From NCBI GenBank assembly GCA_039621445.1, contig CP154956.1, positions 10,415,443-10,479,442 on the forward strand: DNA of 64,000 nucleotides, written 5' to 3'. The notes under the pieces were generated by a model. The model saw only the letters and a list, made by a program, of their open reading frames with translations. It was not told where the DNA came from and searched no databases. Origin of the DNA: Euglena gracilis (Eukaryota; Euglenida; Euglenophyceae; Euglenales). A program made the position numbers and the translations under genes. Numbering within the stretch: position 1 is the first letter of the stretch; the number at the start of each line of letters is the position of its first letter. This document shows, one piece after another, positions 12,001 to 24,000 of the stretch.

Positions 12001-15000
12001 CTGTTCGCTGATTGCACAGATTTTTTGGTTATGTTTTATCTCGGGGGGGTTGTCCAGGGTTTAGGTAGGGTCACCCCCCCCCGCACCATCCTCACCGATT
12101 CTAGGTTGACCTGGGTGGAACCCACCTCCCAGGTTTTTTGGGCAATTGTTCCAAAAAATTGCCATTAATAATTTTGATTGGGTCAAATATCGTATTTTGT
12201 GCATCTAAGGTGGTGCATGTTGCATTTTTTTGATCGGTATGTATATTTGCCGTATAATTTTTTGAATTTTGAGGATGGTTGCGACATGCAGTTGCACAAA
12301 TGGTCAGTGTTCACATTTGCGCACACCGACCATTTGCGAAAATGCGCGCACCGTCCACCAATTCTTCGCAAAGTTCAGGTTCAGGGCCTCGTTTCAGGCT
12401 TATTCTCACCTGCCCCAAATGTTTCCAGCAACTTTCCATATTGATGAGGCACTGGGTGTTGTGTACCCCGTCTGCTGTGGTGGTGACACCTGCTGTGACC
12501 CTAACTGTCAAAGTCCCTGCTTCCATCTCCACCTCCTGGGGTCTGTCACATCAAATCCTGATGACATAATTGGGTTTTTGGAGCCAGGTAGTTTCGAAAA
12601 AAGAAAAATGTCCACTTGCGTGAATGCGCACATTGACGAAGGAAAACTCTTTAAGTGCGAGATGTGCCACCTGAGAGGATGGGACACAAATCCCCCAATA
12701 TTAATCAACCCACGGCCAAGCACCTACAGTAAAAATGGCCGAAAATGGCCGAAAATGGCAGAAAATGGCCGAAAATGAAATTTTGGGCTCTATAGGTGGG
12801 GGTCCCGAAAATGGCCGAAAATGGCCGAAAATGAGAAAAATTTGTTGCAATTTTTTTTCAAGTTTTTTTTTTGCTTAACTGTTTCTTTTTCCCTGAGGGG
12901 CAATTCCGAGTGCGACTGATTCTTTTCTCTGTGCAGCCACTCTTCTCCTACCATTATGCGGCCCTGCAACACATACTGCTCAAAGAACCACCTCCAAATG
13001 GGTTATTTGGGCCAAAGCTGAAGGTTTTGATGACATTTCAGAAAATTTTGGTGACAAGGGCGATGCTGGCATTTTTTTGTATTGCATATTTTGAAGAATT
13101 AAAACCATTTTTGGGACAATTTCTCCACAACTCTCCAATGTTATACCCATCTTGGCCATTTTGGACCATTTTTTTTTGCTAATTTTGGGCCCTATTTGCA
13201 CTGATTTGGCAAATACTGGGCTAATTTGGGTCAATGTGATATTTTATGGCATTATGGGCCATTTTTGCGCCATTTTGGTGATTTTGGGTTATTTTTCACA
13301 ATTTTCTGTTGACATTGCTGGCGTTTTTGGGCAATTTTAGGTTTATTTGAAGCCATTTTAGGTTGCTTTTTGGGGCTTGTTGTGGTCAATTTTGGACTTT
13401 TGCTTTTTGCCCGAATCGGCCGCTTCGGTACCAGCCTCTGGGACTGCCTGTCACGTTATTCCCCCAACCTCCAGCGCCTCCTCGACAACCGAGTGGTCCG
13501 CTTCGACCCCACGGAACAGCAACATTCCCATCGGGCACTACCTTGTCCGCATCCCCTCCACCGAGGAGCGCCAGGCCCGGCCTGCCCTGTTTCGCCCCCG
13601 ACGCAGAGAAGCGCACCATGGGCCACCGCATGCTCCGTGCCCTTGCTTGTGTGCACCACCCACGCCGCCACCAGTCCGACTTCGGATCTACACTGAGGAC
13701 CAGCTGGCCATCCTCAAGCTGTCCCGCGTCTACGGCTGCGGTCCCTACTTGGACAGCACAGAGCACTGCCACTACGAGATGGCTGGAGCTACCGCTCGTT
13801 CCATCTACAGCCCGTCTACAATCGTCCTCGAGGACCAGGCCGTCCGCATGTTCGACCTCTGCCGGCCCATCCCCCTGCACGCCCTCATCCAGATCAACAT
13901 CGACGCCGTGGAGTACTGCGTCCGCCCCGAGCACCAGCATGCGGAGTGGGTGCGCAACCTCGAGAACCACCGCCAGAACATGGACGGTGCCAACACTGCT
14001 GGACAAGATGCACATCTGGACAAGATGCAGACATTGGGCAATTGGGTGAGCATATTTGATGTGAATATTTCAACATAATGGACCGTTTGCTTGTTTTTGT
14101 TCTGCCGCTCAAGCTGAGCACACTTTCTCCCAACTTCGCCACATCCAGACGGATGATCGTCTCAACATGACGGATGATTTTACATCAAGGCTTCTTGAAG
14201 TCATGGATGTGTGCCATTTGGGTTTTTCACCATGTCAATTATTTGTGAGAGTTTCAAACAAAATTTCCTGCTGCGGCATTCGGCAATGTTCTCTTCATTC
14301 AGATCCAATTCAACTTCCCACAACATTTATTTTATTTGTTATTTTTGAAACCATTCAAAATAGATCCCCCCCCCAAGTTTCTTTTGTGGATTCCAGTTGG
14401 AGTTCATCCAATGTTCGGAAAAAGAAGCTTATTCCCAAAGCCTTGCATTTGCATATTGCAACCAAAAACTCTTTGACCCCTTTAATCCCTGAGCACTCAT
14501 TCCAAACGGACCTCCTTGGATGCGTTCGCTTGATTTGTTGCTCACAACTAGTTTCACGTTACATGAATGATCAAATGCACTGTTGGTATGAAAGGATTTT
14601 ACGACAATTATACCCCCACTTATAGGAAAAAAAGGCCGAAAATGGCCGAAAATGGCAAAAATTGGGGGGTCAACTATAGGTTCTTGCCCACGGCTCAAGT
14701 TTGGGTTCCAGCCAATGTGCCCAGGGGTTCGTTATTAGATCAGCTGACTGTCCCCTCCTCTCTGTCTCTTTTCAATTCAGTTGTGGATCACTGACCGCGA
14801 GACCGTCACCGTCTACCCTCTGCTCCCAGCGATGCCCTGTCTGCTGCACGGAACCCTGGAAGGGTCAACGTCAGGGTTATTTCATTAATGGCACCAGTTA
14901 TGAGAAAGGCATGATTTCATTAATTTTTATTTTATTTAAGTTTTATTTAAAAAGAGCCATTAAACCACGCTGGTATTTTTCCAGACTCAAAAACTATCAA

Positions 15001-18000
15001 ACAAATACAAAAACAAACAATTCAACCAAAAAAACAGATAAATCACAGAAGACATGCACCTGCCATGTACCGTCTCAACAAATGGCTTCTGGGTTGCTGT
15101 TACGATATTGCGGGAAAGCAGGGTTGGGTTTCCGCACGGGCCTCCCTGCCTGCCCAGCTCCACTCCCTCGCCTTCTCGAGCTTTGCCTCCCTGGTGGCCC
15201 CCTTCGGGGGGTTCTTCGCCAGCGGCCTGAAGCGGGCCTTCAACCTCAAGGTGGCAGCATCGTCCACAGCCCTGTGCTAGTGGGCCAACGATTCGGGACT
15301 CTGCACCTTGCACATTTTTTTTTAAACCTCTTCTCTGAAGTTTCACCAATGAGGATAATATTGGTCTGAGGTGGAAAATATACCACTCAGTTTCATGGAA
15401 ACGGTTTTGACCTACGCTTCAACCATAATTTGACACACCTCACTTGAAATGGGTTAAGTTTTAGCTTTTGGTAGTATTTCCATCCTTTGCTCCATCGCAG
15501 GGAAGAGGTCGCAGGCTCAAACAAAGATGGGTTCGGTGATATCTTTTGAAAAGAGTATTATCTCACCCCACGGTGCAACCCCCCCACATACACAGGAGGC
15601 ACGTTTGTTTTTAACAATGGTGTACCCAAACCCAGCTGGCATGCATTTTCATCCTCATTTGAGGTGGAGTTCCAAAAAGCCCTCAAAAGGGGCCATTTTT
15701 GGCTATTTTCACCCCCCCCCCTTCAAAATATTTGGTTCAACCCCCCCCCCGGGGGTGGTCCAACCAGCACCTGTTTTCAGCTGGCTGGCAGACCCCCCCC
15801 TGGAGGTCCTTAACAAATTCCTCGCTCATGTGACATTCCGGTTGTTTGTGGTACCTGGCGGGGGCGGAAGAAGCACACGCCGAACCAGGAAAACCATCCA
15901 TTCGTCTCGCAGGATTTCGGGGACCTCATCCCGGGCCACGGCGGCATCACCGACCGGATGGATTGCCAGCTGCTGATGGCGACGTTCGTCTTCGTGTACC
16001 TTGGGCAGGGGCTGGCTCGCTTTTGGCAGTTGGCAATCTGACGGTGTCGTGGTCGGGTACAGTGCAGATAAAAATTACAGGAGACAGAAAATTACGGAAA
16101 AATATTATGCTGTATATTTTTATGTAATCGTATGTAATATAAATAGTACGGGGGAAAAATATGGGGAAATCGGGGTGGTTTCCCATAATTTTTGTCTCCC
16201 GTAATTCTTGTCCGGACGGTATTTTTCAGCCTCAGCCTTCCGAGCCAGGTTTGATAGGAGGCATGGTGGGGTTTAGATAGGGGGTTCCCTTATTCCCCTC
16301 CTGACAGGTCCCAAGTCAAAGGGGCCACAGGGTGAAAATCAGCAAGAAGGACCGAATCCCAGAAACACCGATGCAAGGTTTGGCTGGTTGGGAGAATAGT
16401 TAAAGACGGCCAAGGACTTAGTTCACTCTGGTACACCCCAAACAACTTTGGAGTGCCATAAGCTTTGTGTGCCCAAATAACTTTGGGGGTAAAAGGTCCA
16501 AATAATTTTGCCCCCCCCCTTTTCACAATGTAATAATGTGCGTCATTTTGGAGAATGAGGCGGTGGTAAGCGCAAAAAAAATCCGTCCAAAATGTCATAA
16601 GAGTTTGTTGTCCGACGAACAGATGCATTCAATTACGTTGCAACAATCAATAAAAACAGCATGTGACAACAAATTGCTTCTCGGAACAATGGTTGATCGA
16701 TCCACCACTGGTTTTGGGCACTGCCCAAATAATTTTGCAGGGGGTTAGGGCCAAAAAGATGTGTCCACTAGTTTTTCACGGGCCAAAGTTTTTTTTGGGG
16801 AGATTCTTCGGGAAGCGTGTGCCCCTGCCAAAAACGACTGCTCGAGGTGATGTACGAGCGACTGTTGGGAGTGGTGCGCATTTTCAACCAATCTGCCAAC
16901 ACAAAAAAAAGAGGGGCACCCCTTCCCAATGGTTCACAGTGGAAAAACGCCAAAATGTGTTGCTCCGTACAAAAACAAATGGCATCCACCTGGATACTTG
17001 GTTGGCTGCATCATGCAATGTCCTGGTTGTGTGGTCCATTCCTTTTTTCTTGATTGAAATTAAAAATTCGGGGTGTGATTTTCAGGGTCATGTCCCCTCC
17101 CTCTATCTGTGTTGCCAGCCTGTTTGTTACCTGCTCTCTTTAAACACAGGGGGGCAAAAATGCCTTGGCATTTTTGCGCATTTTTTCGATTTATCCAAAA
17201 TGAGCATTTTTGGATATTTTTTTTTCGCGTTTAAAAATTCAGCCATTACACCGCTGGCTGCTGCCCAACTCCATACGAGGTTTCCCCGCAAACTTCGAAG
17301 TCCCTGCCCCCCCCCCAAGCAGTGGCCCAGCCAGCCCATGACAGCCGGGAATTTCCACCGCCCCTCGGGGGGCTTCTGCTCCAACCTCTCGCTGCTGTCG
17401 TACTGCGCCCGACGACTGCCCCTCAAGGTCGCTCTGTGCCCCCGAGGCAGGGCGTGCCGGTGCCCGATCTTTTTTGCACCGTGTAAGTTTGTTTGTTGGT
17501 GACAGTGATATTTTTTGAGGATTTCCGGATGGTTGCCTTCCTGATGCAACACCCTGTTTGGTAATATTCTTCCTTTTTTTTGTTGATTGTTTCTCTCCTG
17601 GGGGACAGGGCTTCCGAAAGATGATAATAAGACTAAATTTTTTGATTTCACTCGGATTTATTTCTGTTTTTTTATTATTTTGTTTATTTCTGTTTTTTGA
17701 TGTTGTGTTGCTTAAACATGTTGCTTGTTTTTGGCATTTGCCAACGTCGAATGGCGCCATTCATCATGGTACATCATTATATATATTTTTTATTTCTTTT
17801 TAAAATGTTGTATTTTTATTGTATTATTTGTTCGATTTCATGCAGCTTCTCCTTTTTTTTGCAGTCGTTTTTGTTTTTAGTCGCAGCACCCCCCCCCCCT
17901 GCCCACAGGACCAGGTCAAGCTGTACAACGACCTGGCGGCCCAGCTGACCCTGTTCGGGGTGCACATCTTCAGCAATGGCACCGCAGCGCCGATCCCACC

Positions 18001-18004
18001 GTAG
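4923..18004 (+). CDS. phosphatidate cytidylyltransferase (CDP-diacylglycerol synthase), 15 exons
   Basis: Converts phosphatidic acid and CTP to CDP-diacylglycerol in ER-type membranes, feeding phosphatidylinositol and cardiolipin synthesis. Proposed exons: 4923-5055, 6274-6364, 6983-7028, 7616-7650, 7695-7836, 8954-9045, 9414-9473, 10263-10359, 11145-11192, 11545-11637, 14781-14828, 15158-15250, 15913-15993, 17335-17427, 17909-18004. All phases agree, giving 415 residues, close to the usual 420-460. Visible landmarks are a basic N-terminus, several hydrophobic segments, WTHM and [17 protein letters not shown], and the family signature ([11 protein letters not shown] followed by [12 protein letters not shown]). 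Introns are GT-AG except intron 11, which uses a GC donor. Exon 4 and the end of exon 13 are tentative: the family has V-Y where I place the GTGTAC donor. A short exon for about 12 residues may be missing between exons 5 and 6. The family call is very secure. Confidence 0.93.
7616..7836 (+). CDS. CDP-DAG synthase exons 4 and 5: membrane helices
   Basis: Exon 5 (7695-7836) reads [15 protein letters not shown] and then a second hydrophobic run [12 protein letters not shown], matching the W-Y-F...Y-F-F-Y-G helix pair of the family. Exon 4 (7616-7650) is a small candidate ([12 protein letters not shown]). I include it because it has AG and GT borders, fits the phase on both sides (0 to 2) and fills the LPWFRxLSW position, but its residues match weakly. 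Confidence 0.7.
8352..8368. repeat. short telomere-like CCCTAA repeat
   Basis: Two to three CCTAAC units (CCTAACCCTAACCCTAAG), with another ACCTAACCCTA 20 bases on. A second cluster lies at 57784-57799. Too short to be a telomere. Confidence 0.6.
8954..9473 (+). CDS. CDP-DAG synthase exons 6 and 7: central membrane core
   Basis: Exon 6 (8954-9045) encodes [17 protein letters not shown] and NMFEGMIW. Exon 7 (9414-9473) encodes [19 protein letters not shown]. These are close to the family consensus; the N-D pair in [11 protein letters not shown] is a conserved active-site region. The intron is conventional (ATCTG then GTCTGC; TTTCAG before 9414). Confidence 0.92.
10263..10359 (+). CDS. CDP-DAG synthase exon 8: [11 protein letters not shown] motif
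   Basis: Encodes [20 protein letters not shown] followed by [12 protein letters not shown]. This is the most conserved cytosolic-loop motif of eukaryotic CDP-DAG synthases, with the Lys-Lys-Thr-Trp-Glu-Gly core. Acceptor TTGTTAG, donor GTGTGC. Confidence 0.95.
10520..10920. repeat. TATG microsatellite, about 400 bp
   Basis: Almost pure GTAT/ATGT tetranucleotide repeats with a few GCAT variants at the left, inside CDP-DAG synthase intron 8. Long open frames on both strands here are only the repeat translated (YVCM or HTYI). Confidence 0.97.
11145..11637 (+). CDS. CDP-DAG synthase exons 9 and 10
   Basis: Exon 9 (11145-11192) encodes [16 protein letters not shown], the family's F.W..CPR segment. 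Exon 10 (11545-11637) encodes [20 protein letters not shown] and [11 protein letters not shown], matching the C-E-P-S-x-[LI]-F...Y.[LI]P segment. Both introns are GT-AG with GTGTCC and GTGTGC donors. Confidence 0.9.
13386..14078 (+). pseudogene. coding-like open frame inside an intron, unrecognised
   Basis: This GC-rich block with strong third-position C/G bias lies in CDP-DAG synthase intron 10. One frame gives [18 protein letters not shown] and RFDPTEQQ, then coding character passes to a second frame near 13525 ([53 protein letters not shown]). The shift suggests a decayed gene, probably from a mobile element. I do not recognise the family and assign no function. Confidence 0.45.
14781..15993 (+). 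CDS. CDP-DAG synthase exons 11-13: catalytic signature
   Basis: Exon 11 (14781-14828, [10 protein letters not shown]) corresponds to the family V..YP segment and ends at a GC donor (GCGATG). Exon 12 (15158-15250) encodes [20 protein letters not shown] and [11 protein letters not shown]. Exon 13 (15913-15993) encodes [20 protein letters not shown] and LMATFVF. The K-R-x4-K-D...PGHGG.xDR.D pattern is the PROSITE-type family signature, complete with the metal- and CTP-binding Asp residues. Confidence 0.95.
17335..18004 (+). CDS. CDP-DAG synthase exons 14 and 15: C-terminus
   Basis: Exon 14 (17335-17427) encodes [20 protein letters not shown] and RRLPLK. Exon 15 (17909-18004) encodes [20 protein letters not shown] and ends TAAPIPP then TAG. 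They correspond to the family tail F.R..(x)n..Q..L......DQQL.L...L...L. Both junctions are GT-AG in phase 0. Exon 14 is less certain than exon 15. Confidence 0.7.
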
Positions 18005-19764
18005 CCTCTGGTGCCCGGCACCCTGCTGGTGCCCCAGCTGCCAAAATAAATCGGGAGTTGGGATGTCTGCACCTCGTCCTTTTTACCTGTCAAGAAAACC
18101 TGAATATTTTGGCAAAAAAATTGTTGTTGAGGCCTTTGCCAAGTACATTTTATGTTGATCCCCCCCCATTTAGACCGACCCCCCGTTTATGCCAACTCCC
18201 CCCATTTACACCGACTCCCTCCTGGGAAGAAATCCAGAAGAAAGCCATTTATACTGAATCCCCCATTTACACCAGCCCCTGGAGAGGAAAAGAACACAAA
18301 CAGGAAATCCATTTATATCGCCTTGTCTCTTGCATCTGGTGCACATCAAAGGTTAAGCATAACTAAGCACAAGGAGGTCGCAGTAAACACAAAAAAGCAC
18401 TCAGGCTCCCCAGCGTCAACTTTTTTGGCGAAATGTGAATAAACGGATTGTTTATTGATGGACGACAAAAATGAATGTACGTCACCTCGTCCCCCCCAGT
18501 CGAGCACCTTGGCCCATTTATACCGACCCCCCACTTTTACCGACCCCCCTTCCATTTATACCCCCCGGGATTTCAAGAAATGTGAAATTGACATGCCAAC
18601 CCGTCGGTGTAAAGGAGGGGGGGGTGAAGTATTGCTGTTTTGACCACAAAGTTGTCGAAAGCAAGGTTTACTGAAGACCTTTCCGATCAGCAGCTTGTCG
18701 CGTGTGACGTGGCGGGTGGCCAGCTGCGAGCTCCCGATTCGCCCTCACAAGCACCCCAGTACCCTGACACCCGTGCCTTCTGGTTCTTTGCTGGCGTGTC
18801 GTGTGAGCTAGTAAGTCCAGCTCCACATCCGTCCGACCATCCCTTGACCCGATTCAGTCTCACTTCCAAGGAATAAATATAATTTAAGACCAAAAAGTGA
18901 TCTTCGGAAGCAAATTGTTCTGCCTCTTCCCCTCTTGTTCTTGACACATTTGACACCCCCCTGTGGCACACATTTCCTGGCATTTTCATTGGAGTTCAGT
19001 TTGGCAAGTTGTATCGTTGACAGCCCCCCCCCCGTAACAATGGCATTGACCCTCAGGGCAGCTAAACCAGAATTTGTGTTATTGACCGGACGGCCGCCCA
19101 TTGTGCGGTGCAACAAACCTCTGTGAATGCACAAACCGTGTCTGAGGTCCCGACCCCTCCATTTCACTGCCCCATCACATTTTGCCCTTCCCCTCCTCTC
19201 TTCGGGAACCTCACCCTGACCTGGTGCGAACTGCGATGGACCCCCGCCCCATCAGATGGGAGATGGAAAATGGACGTGGGGGCGCACGCGCTGTACATTT
19301 CTGACCCCAACACTCCGACTCGGGCCCTGTCTTGCACGGCCCGCCGATCGCCACGACTTGCCACAGTTTTGTCTGTGATGCAGGAATTGTCAACGCATAG
19401 CATTGCTGATCTTTTGTTCGTATTCAGCATTTGTGGTATGGAATAGTCGGTCCCGACATGGAGTGTGCACCTGGTTGAACTGGACGCGTGTTTGGGGCGT
19501 GCTAGTGATTGGGCGGTGTGCAATTCTTTATGGCATGTGGGTTGTCCCAGGGCTCTGCTTCACTCTGCTGTGTCTACAGGCTCTGCGTTGTTCGTGCCTG
19601 CTTTGTCAGTGTGAAGGCCAGGCTCCTCATAGGGCATGGGCAAGACCATGGGGCATTATCAGCCCCCGATTTTCGAAACCGGGCACCGAAATCAGCCGTT
19701 TCAGGGAATACTCTCTTCTAGCCAGGGTTTTGAATTGTTGGGCTCTCTTCAGCTGCCGGCTTGC
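18005..19764. other. intergenic region between CDP-DAG synthase and phospholipase D
   Basis: From 18150 to 18625 the region holds repeated ATTTATACCGACCCCCC-like units in both orientations, probably a small inverted-repeat element. Two GC-rich open stretches (18690-18870 and 19170-19440) have no recognisable match and no convincing splice borders. No gene is called. Confidence 0.5.
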
Positions 19765-19783
19765 CTTCAGACGTTCCCCAGCC
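19765..19783 (+). promoter_or_regulatory. candidate 3' splice site just upstream of the first phospholipase D start
   Basis: A pyrimidine-rich stretch ends in TTCCCCAG (AG at 19780-19781), two bases before the ATG at 19784. The distance is even shorter than at the CDP-DAG synthase gene. Possible spliced-leader acceptor. Confidence 0.4.
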
Positions 19784-21048
19784 ATGTTTGGCGGCTGGTA
19801 CGACGGGCCAGCTGGCCAGCCAGCTGTAACTAGGCCCACCGGCCGACGCGTCAGTGGCGCAGGGAGGGCTGGGCCACCGCGACCAACACTTCCAGAAGTA
19901 GGATTTTTATTGCCTGCAGTTTTAGGGGGAATCCCTTTTTTCCGCTGATTTTTTTTTCTCGTTACTGCCCCGTTTACGGTTGACAACAGGATTTCTGCAA
20001 CATCCTTTGTTTCAATTCTGCCTCTTCGTAGAATTCCCAGGGTGGGGTAATTGGTTCAGTCTTGGCATTCCACTCTCCATCACAACGACTGCAGTTTCTC
20101 TGAAAAGAACAGTTGCGCCCATTGCAAACATTTTCTACCGTAAATTTTTAGCCGAGAAAGTTCCACCGAGACCCTTGGTTCCAAGAGCATTGAATGGCAA
20201 CAGTTCAAGGAAATGATGCAAATGCTGACACCCCCAAACGCTGACGCCTCCCAAGGGTTCCATCCGTTTTTGGCAGAGGTCCGTCTCTTGGGCGTCCCTC
20301 CCTCCCTGGTCGCAAAGCAGCCACTCATCCCGGCGCCAAGCCACCTCTGAGAAGGCCGGGGATGAAGAAGGGCTGACCACTGCCATGCGGGCAAAGCTAC
20401 AGCTGTGCCGGCAGATCGGCCTGTCTGGTCTCGGTGCCCCGTCGGGCACAAGTGTGGTGATCCGGTGCGTGTGGTCACATCCCTCCTCAGATAATTTGGT
20501 GGGGCACCAGGTCATCGGAACCATCTTTTTTGACCGCCGATTTCACACATTGATACATGCTATTATACGCGACAATCGCTACGACATGCTGTGATCCGAC
20601 GCTATGATATGCTATGATACGATACTCTGGCACGCTATGATACGCTATGACACGATGTCATGATACGCGATGATTTCCCGCTGATTTCGGTGCCGTCTTC
20701 ATAAAGGAGTGTTGGCACTGCCGGTTGGTTTGGGCTCAGTGCCCTGCCAGGTCCCTTGGGCATACAGGTTTCCGCCTTCGTTCATTCGGCCTTCTGCCGC
20801 CCTCTGCAGGGCTGCCATGAGACGTGAATCGCCAACTTCATGAATTTGCAAAGTGTTTCATTTCTGTTTTCCGTTTTTTTTGCGAACCATCACCGCTGGT
20901 GCCGAGCTGGACGCGAACGTCGGCATGGGCATCGGCGTGTTGTGTGATGTATGATTCAGCTCTCCGATAATCCCCCCCATTTCCGACACCAGCCTGGATG
21001 TTTGACGAGAAATACGGGCCAGCGGAGGTGCTGGACGTTCTACGGCTG
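19784..21048 (+). CDS. phospholipase D copy 1 exons 1-3: N-terminal extension
   Basis: Exon 1 starts [16 protein letters not shown] and is Gly/Pro/Arg-rich, likely disordered. Exon 2 (20352-20427) gives [19 protein letters not shown], probably helical. Exon 3 (20993-21048) gives [15 protein letters not shown], and possibly VWYLPP if the donor is later. Exons 2 and 3 have close matches near 56090 and 56765 in the second gene copy, with mostly third-position changes, which supports them as coding. I know no equivalent in standard plant C2-type enzymes, which begin at the C2 domain. Confidence 0.68.
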
Positions 21049-24000
21049 GTGTGGTACCTGCCCCCAGCCCCTCCGGCCCCACCACGGCAGGCCGAGGAGG
21101 ACAGTGGCTATGCCATTGGCACGCGCCCTTGCTCTCTGTTTTCCAGGCTTTCCTGTATTTCCGGGGAAGCCGATTTTTTAGGCAAAAAATTTCTTTCCAC
21201 CGAAGAAATTTGTTTGCAGGGTGCTGTGGTGAACCGGGGTCAACCCCCCACTTCTCAGGGGGGCACGGACTGCTGTAGTGCTGCAATGTTTGCACAATTT
21301 GAGAACATTTTGGTGCCACAAAAAGCGCTTTCCGAATTTTCATCATAAGAGTGACATTTTTAATTGAAAAAAACGCCCTTAGTTTAGTTTCCAAAGTTTC
21401 ATTCATGACAGTTTATTTTGAACCCCCCCAGTTTAGATGGTCAGCACAGTTCTGCCCCTTTTAGGTGGGTGCTTCAGACCTTGTGTGCTTGCCCCCGCCG
21501 CGCCCCATGCTGGCCTGCGGTGACGTCGTCAGTACGTCCTGGCCGTCCCCCGCACGCCGGCCACACTGCAACCCGCGCCTCCCCGCAACGGAGCCACTGG
21601 CCCGGGGGTGGCTGACTCCGCTTCCGATGATGCCATTGCCCAAGTGCGATATCCAGCTGATTGTTGTTCTTTTTTTTTTTGCAGTGTATGAATCATATGA
21701 ATTGTATGGGGTCTTTCACACCGGCAGCTCAGGCACAGAATGGCTCTGCGAGCAGGGCACTGCTCAGAATTGCCAATACCCCCCAACCCCCCGCCTGGCA
21801 GTGTGAGCCACCTGGATGGGGCGTAAGGGTAGGTCATATGATTGACCCGCACTGCTGCACATATTCTCTTTGAAAGTTGCAATGGACCCGACTAGGTAGT
21901 TGTGTGTGTGTGTGTGTGTGTGATTAGTTTTTTTTTGTGTGTCATATGTGTATCACCGGAATGTTCATGCATCACCCCGAGGTAGTGATGAACACTAAAT
22001 GACTGTCTGCCCCCAGGAAGGTTAGCAATGGTATGGTCCTGACCCCATTCGAGTAGAACGCTCTCCTCCCCGCCCACCTCTGGGGCCTGAGCCAGATTTG
22101 GACGGATTGGGTCAGCGTTTTCCATTCTGGTGCTGTGGTGGTGGTGTTTTCCTGAGCTAGAATTACCTTTACCTTTCCTGAGCTAGAAGACCTTTTCCTC
22201 GTTGCTTTCTGACCTTTGTGGGCCTTGGGGTCATGTTTTGGGAAACTTCACCGCATATGCAGGAAGTTTGTTCCAAACGAGCAATCCTCTTTCAATTGTT
22301 GAGCAAAATCCCGTTGTACAAAATTTTCGCGCGCTTGTGCACAAAATTGATGAACAAATTTTTGCCCAAATTGCACAAAATGGCATTTTTGGTCGGCAAA
22401 TGTTTTCAGTTGGTCTGGACAAATGGTGCCCCTTTCAGTCACCACTTTGGGGGAATTTAGTCCTTTTCTCCCTTCTGGACCGGTACGGAGGTGTCCGCTG
22501 ACTTCAATTTTCCCCTCCCCCGCACAACGTTTCAACATCTGGAGGGTGTGGGGTTTCGAGAGGGGTGCCACTCCCTCTCCCGCCAGAGAAGGGTCCGGAG
22601 AAGGGTCCCAGGTGCCAGGAAGTATCCTCCCCAGCATTTTGCGCCAGGAAACTCAGGTTTCTATCATCTGTTGGAAAAATCACCTGAATATAAACCCCCC
22701 TCCCAAATTACACCCCCCCAAATAACACCCCCCCCCAAATAACACACACCCCCCTCGGGGGCTGATTTCGGCCGCCCAAATAACACCCCCCCTGTTTTTC
22801 TTTGGTTTTCCATGTAAAAATAACCCCCCCCCAAATAAAACCCCCCCGGGGCCCCGGTTCGGGTGCCCAAATAACACACCGGGGGGTGTTGTTTGGGGGG
22901 GTTTACAACTTTGCTGCATTTTTGAAGCTCCTCGATATTTTTTTGGCACTTCGCGAGGGGTGGCCAACCCCCGCCTCTCATTTAATACCCTGGGGCAGGA
23001 AAGCCTCAAAAGGTTGCCTTTCTTTGCATTTTTCACCCAAATTTTGCCTAAATAATTCTTTTGGGGGGGTCGAAGCGCGGGCCGAATGGGTAAGTTTTGC
23101 CATGCCTCTGTGCCAGATGCCCCCCCCCAATCCGGGGTCCGGACCCCCGGAGATCAGCAACAGCTCCACCCTCCCTGTGTGTGTTTCCCGTCTGTGCCTG
23201 CCAGGGATCCCCACAAAGGACTCAGAGTGCGATCCCCGACGGGAAAGCCCCGCGGCCGGAGCGACGCTCCAACAGGAGGGACCCCATTTTGCATATTCCC
23301 ACCGGGGGGGGGGCAGTGCAGCACGGGAATTGTCCAAACGGCCAGGGTGGTGGGTTGGGGGGTCGACCCCCCCCCACACCCTGCATCGGGGGTGGGGTCA
23401 ACCCCCCACCAGGCCTTCCAGTTCAGCCGGGGGGGGGGGGCAGAGGCCAGCCAGCCAGTCCGGCCATCCAGCTGGTTTGGCCAAAACCCCACGATTGGGA
23501 TTGCCCTGAACTTGGAAGTTCAAGTTGGTGGGGCACCAGGGGTCAACTTTCCAGGACTGAGTCGCTTGAACCCCCCCCACAAAAAAGTGGTAACTTTTTT
23601 AATGAATTTCTATATAAAAAAACAGCTCCAGAGAGGACCCGACAATTTTGAGCGCTCTTATTTGAAAACTGAAATTTGAAACGCAGGTTTAATAAAACAG
23701 CCCCCGCGTGTTTTTTTTTCCATTTGCCGAATGTTCTGCTTGTTTCGTTTGTTGTATGTTGCCCAGCACATCTTCTCTCGTCCCTGAGCTGGACCCACCC
23801 CCCTTTCCCATTAGTAGGCAGGTTACCTCTGCCCCCCCCCCCCCGGGAAGCTGTCATGACCGAGAACCTGTCAGGGTGGGTCCCTGGTCCCGGCCAACCT
23901 GTGAGGGTGGGAAGTTGTCAGTCATGACAGGCCAAACTGTCATGACAGGTTGGCCTATCATGCTGGCCAACCTGTCAAGATAGGAAGTTGGCAGGGGTCC

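Noticed and set aside
17909-18004. First thought to be a Sec23/Sec24-type trunk exon ([13 protein letters not shown])
   Set aside because: It fits the C-terminus of CDP-DAG synthase better, in frame with the preceding exon and at the right distance.
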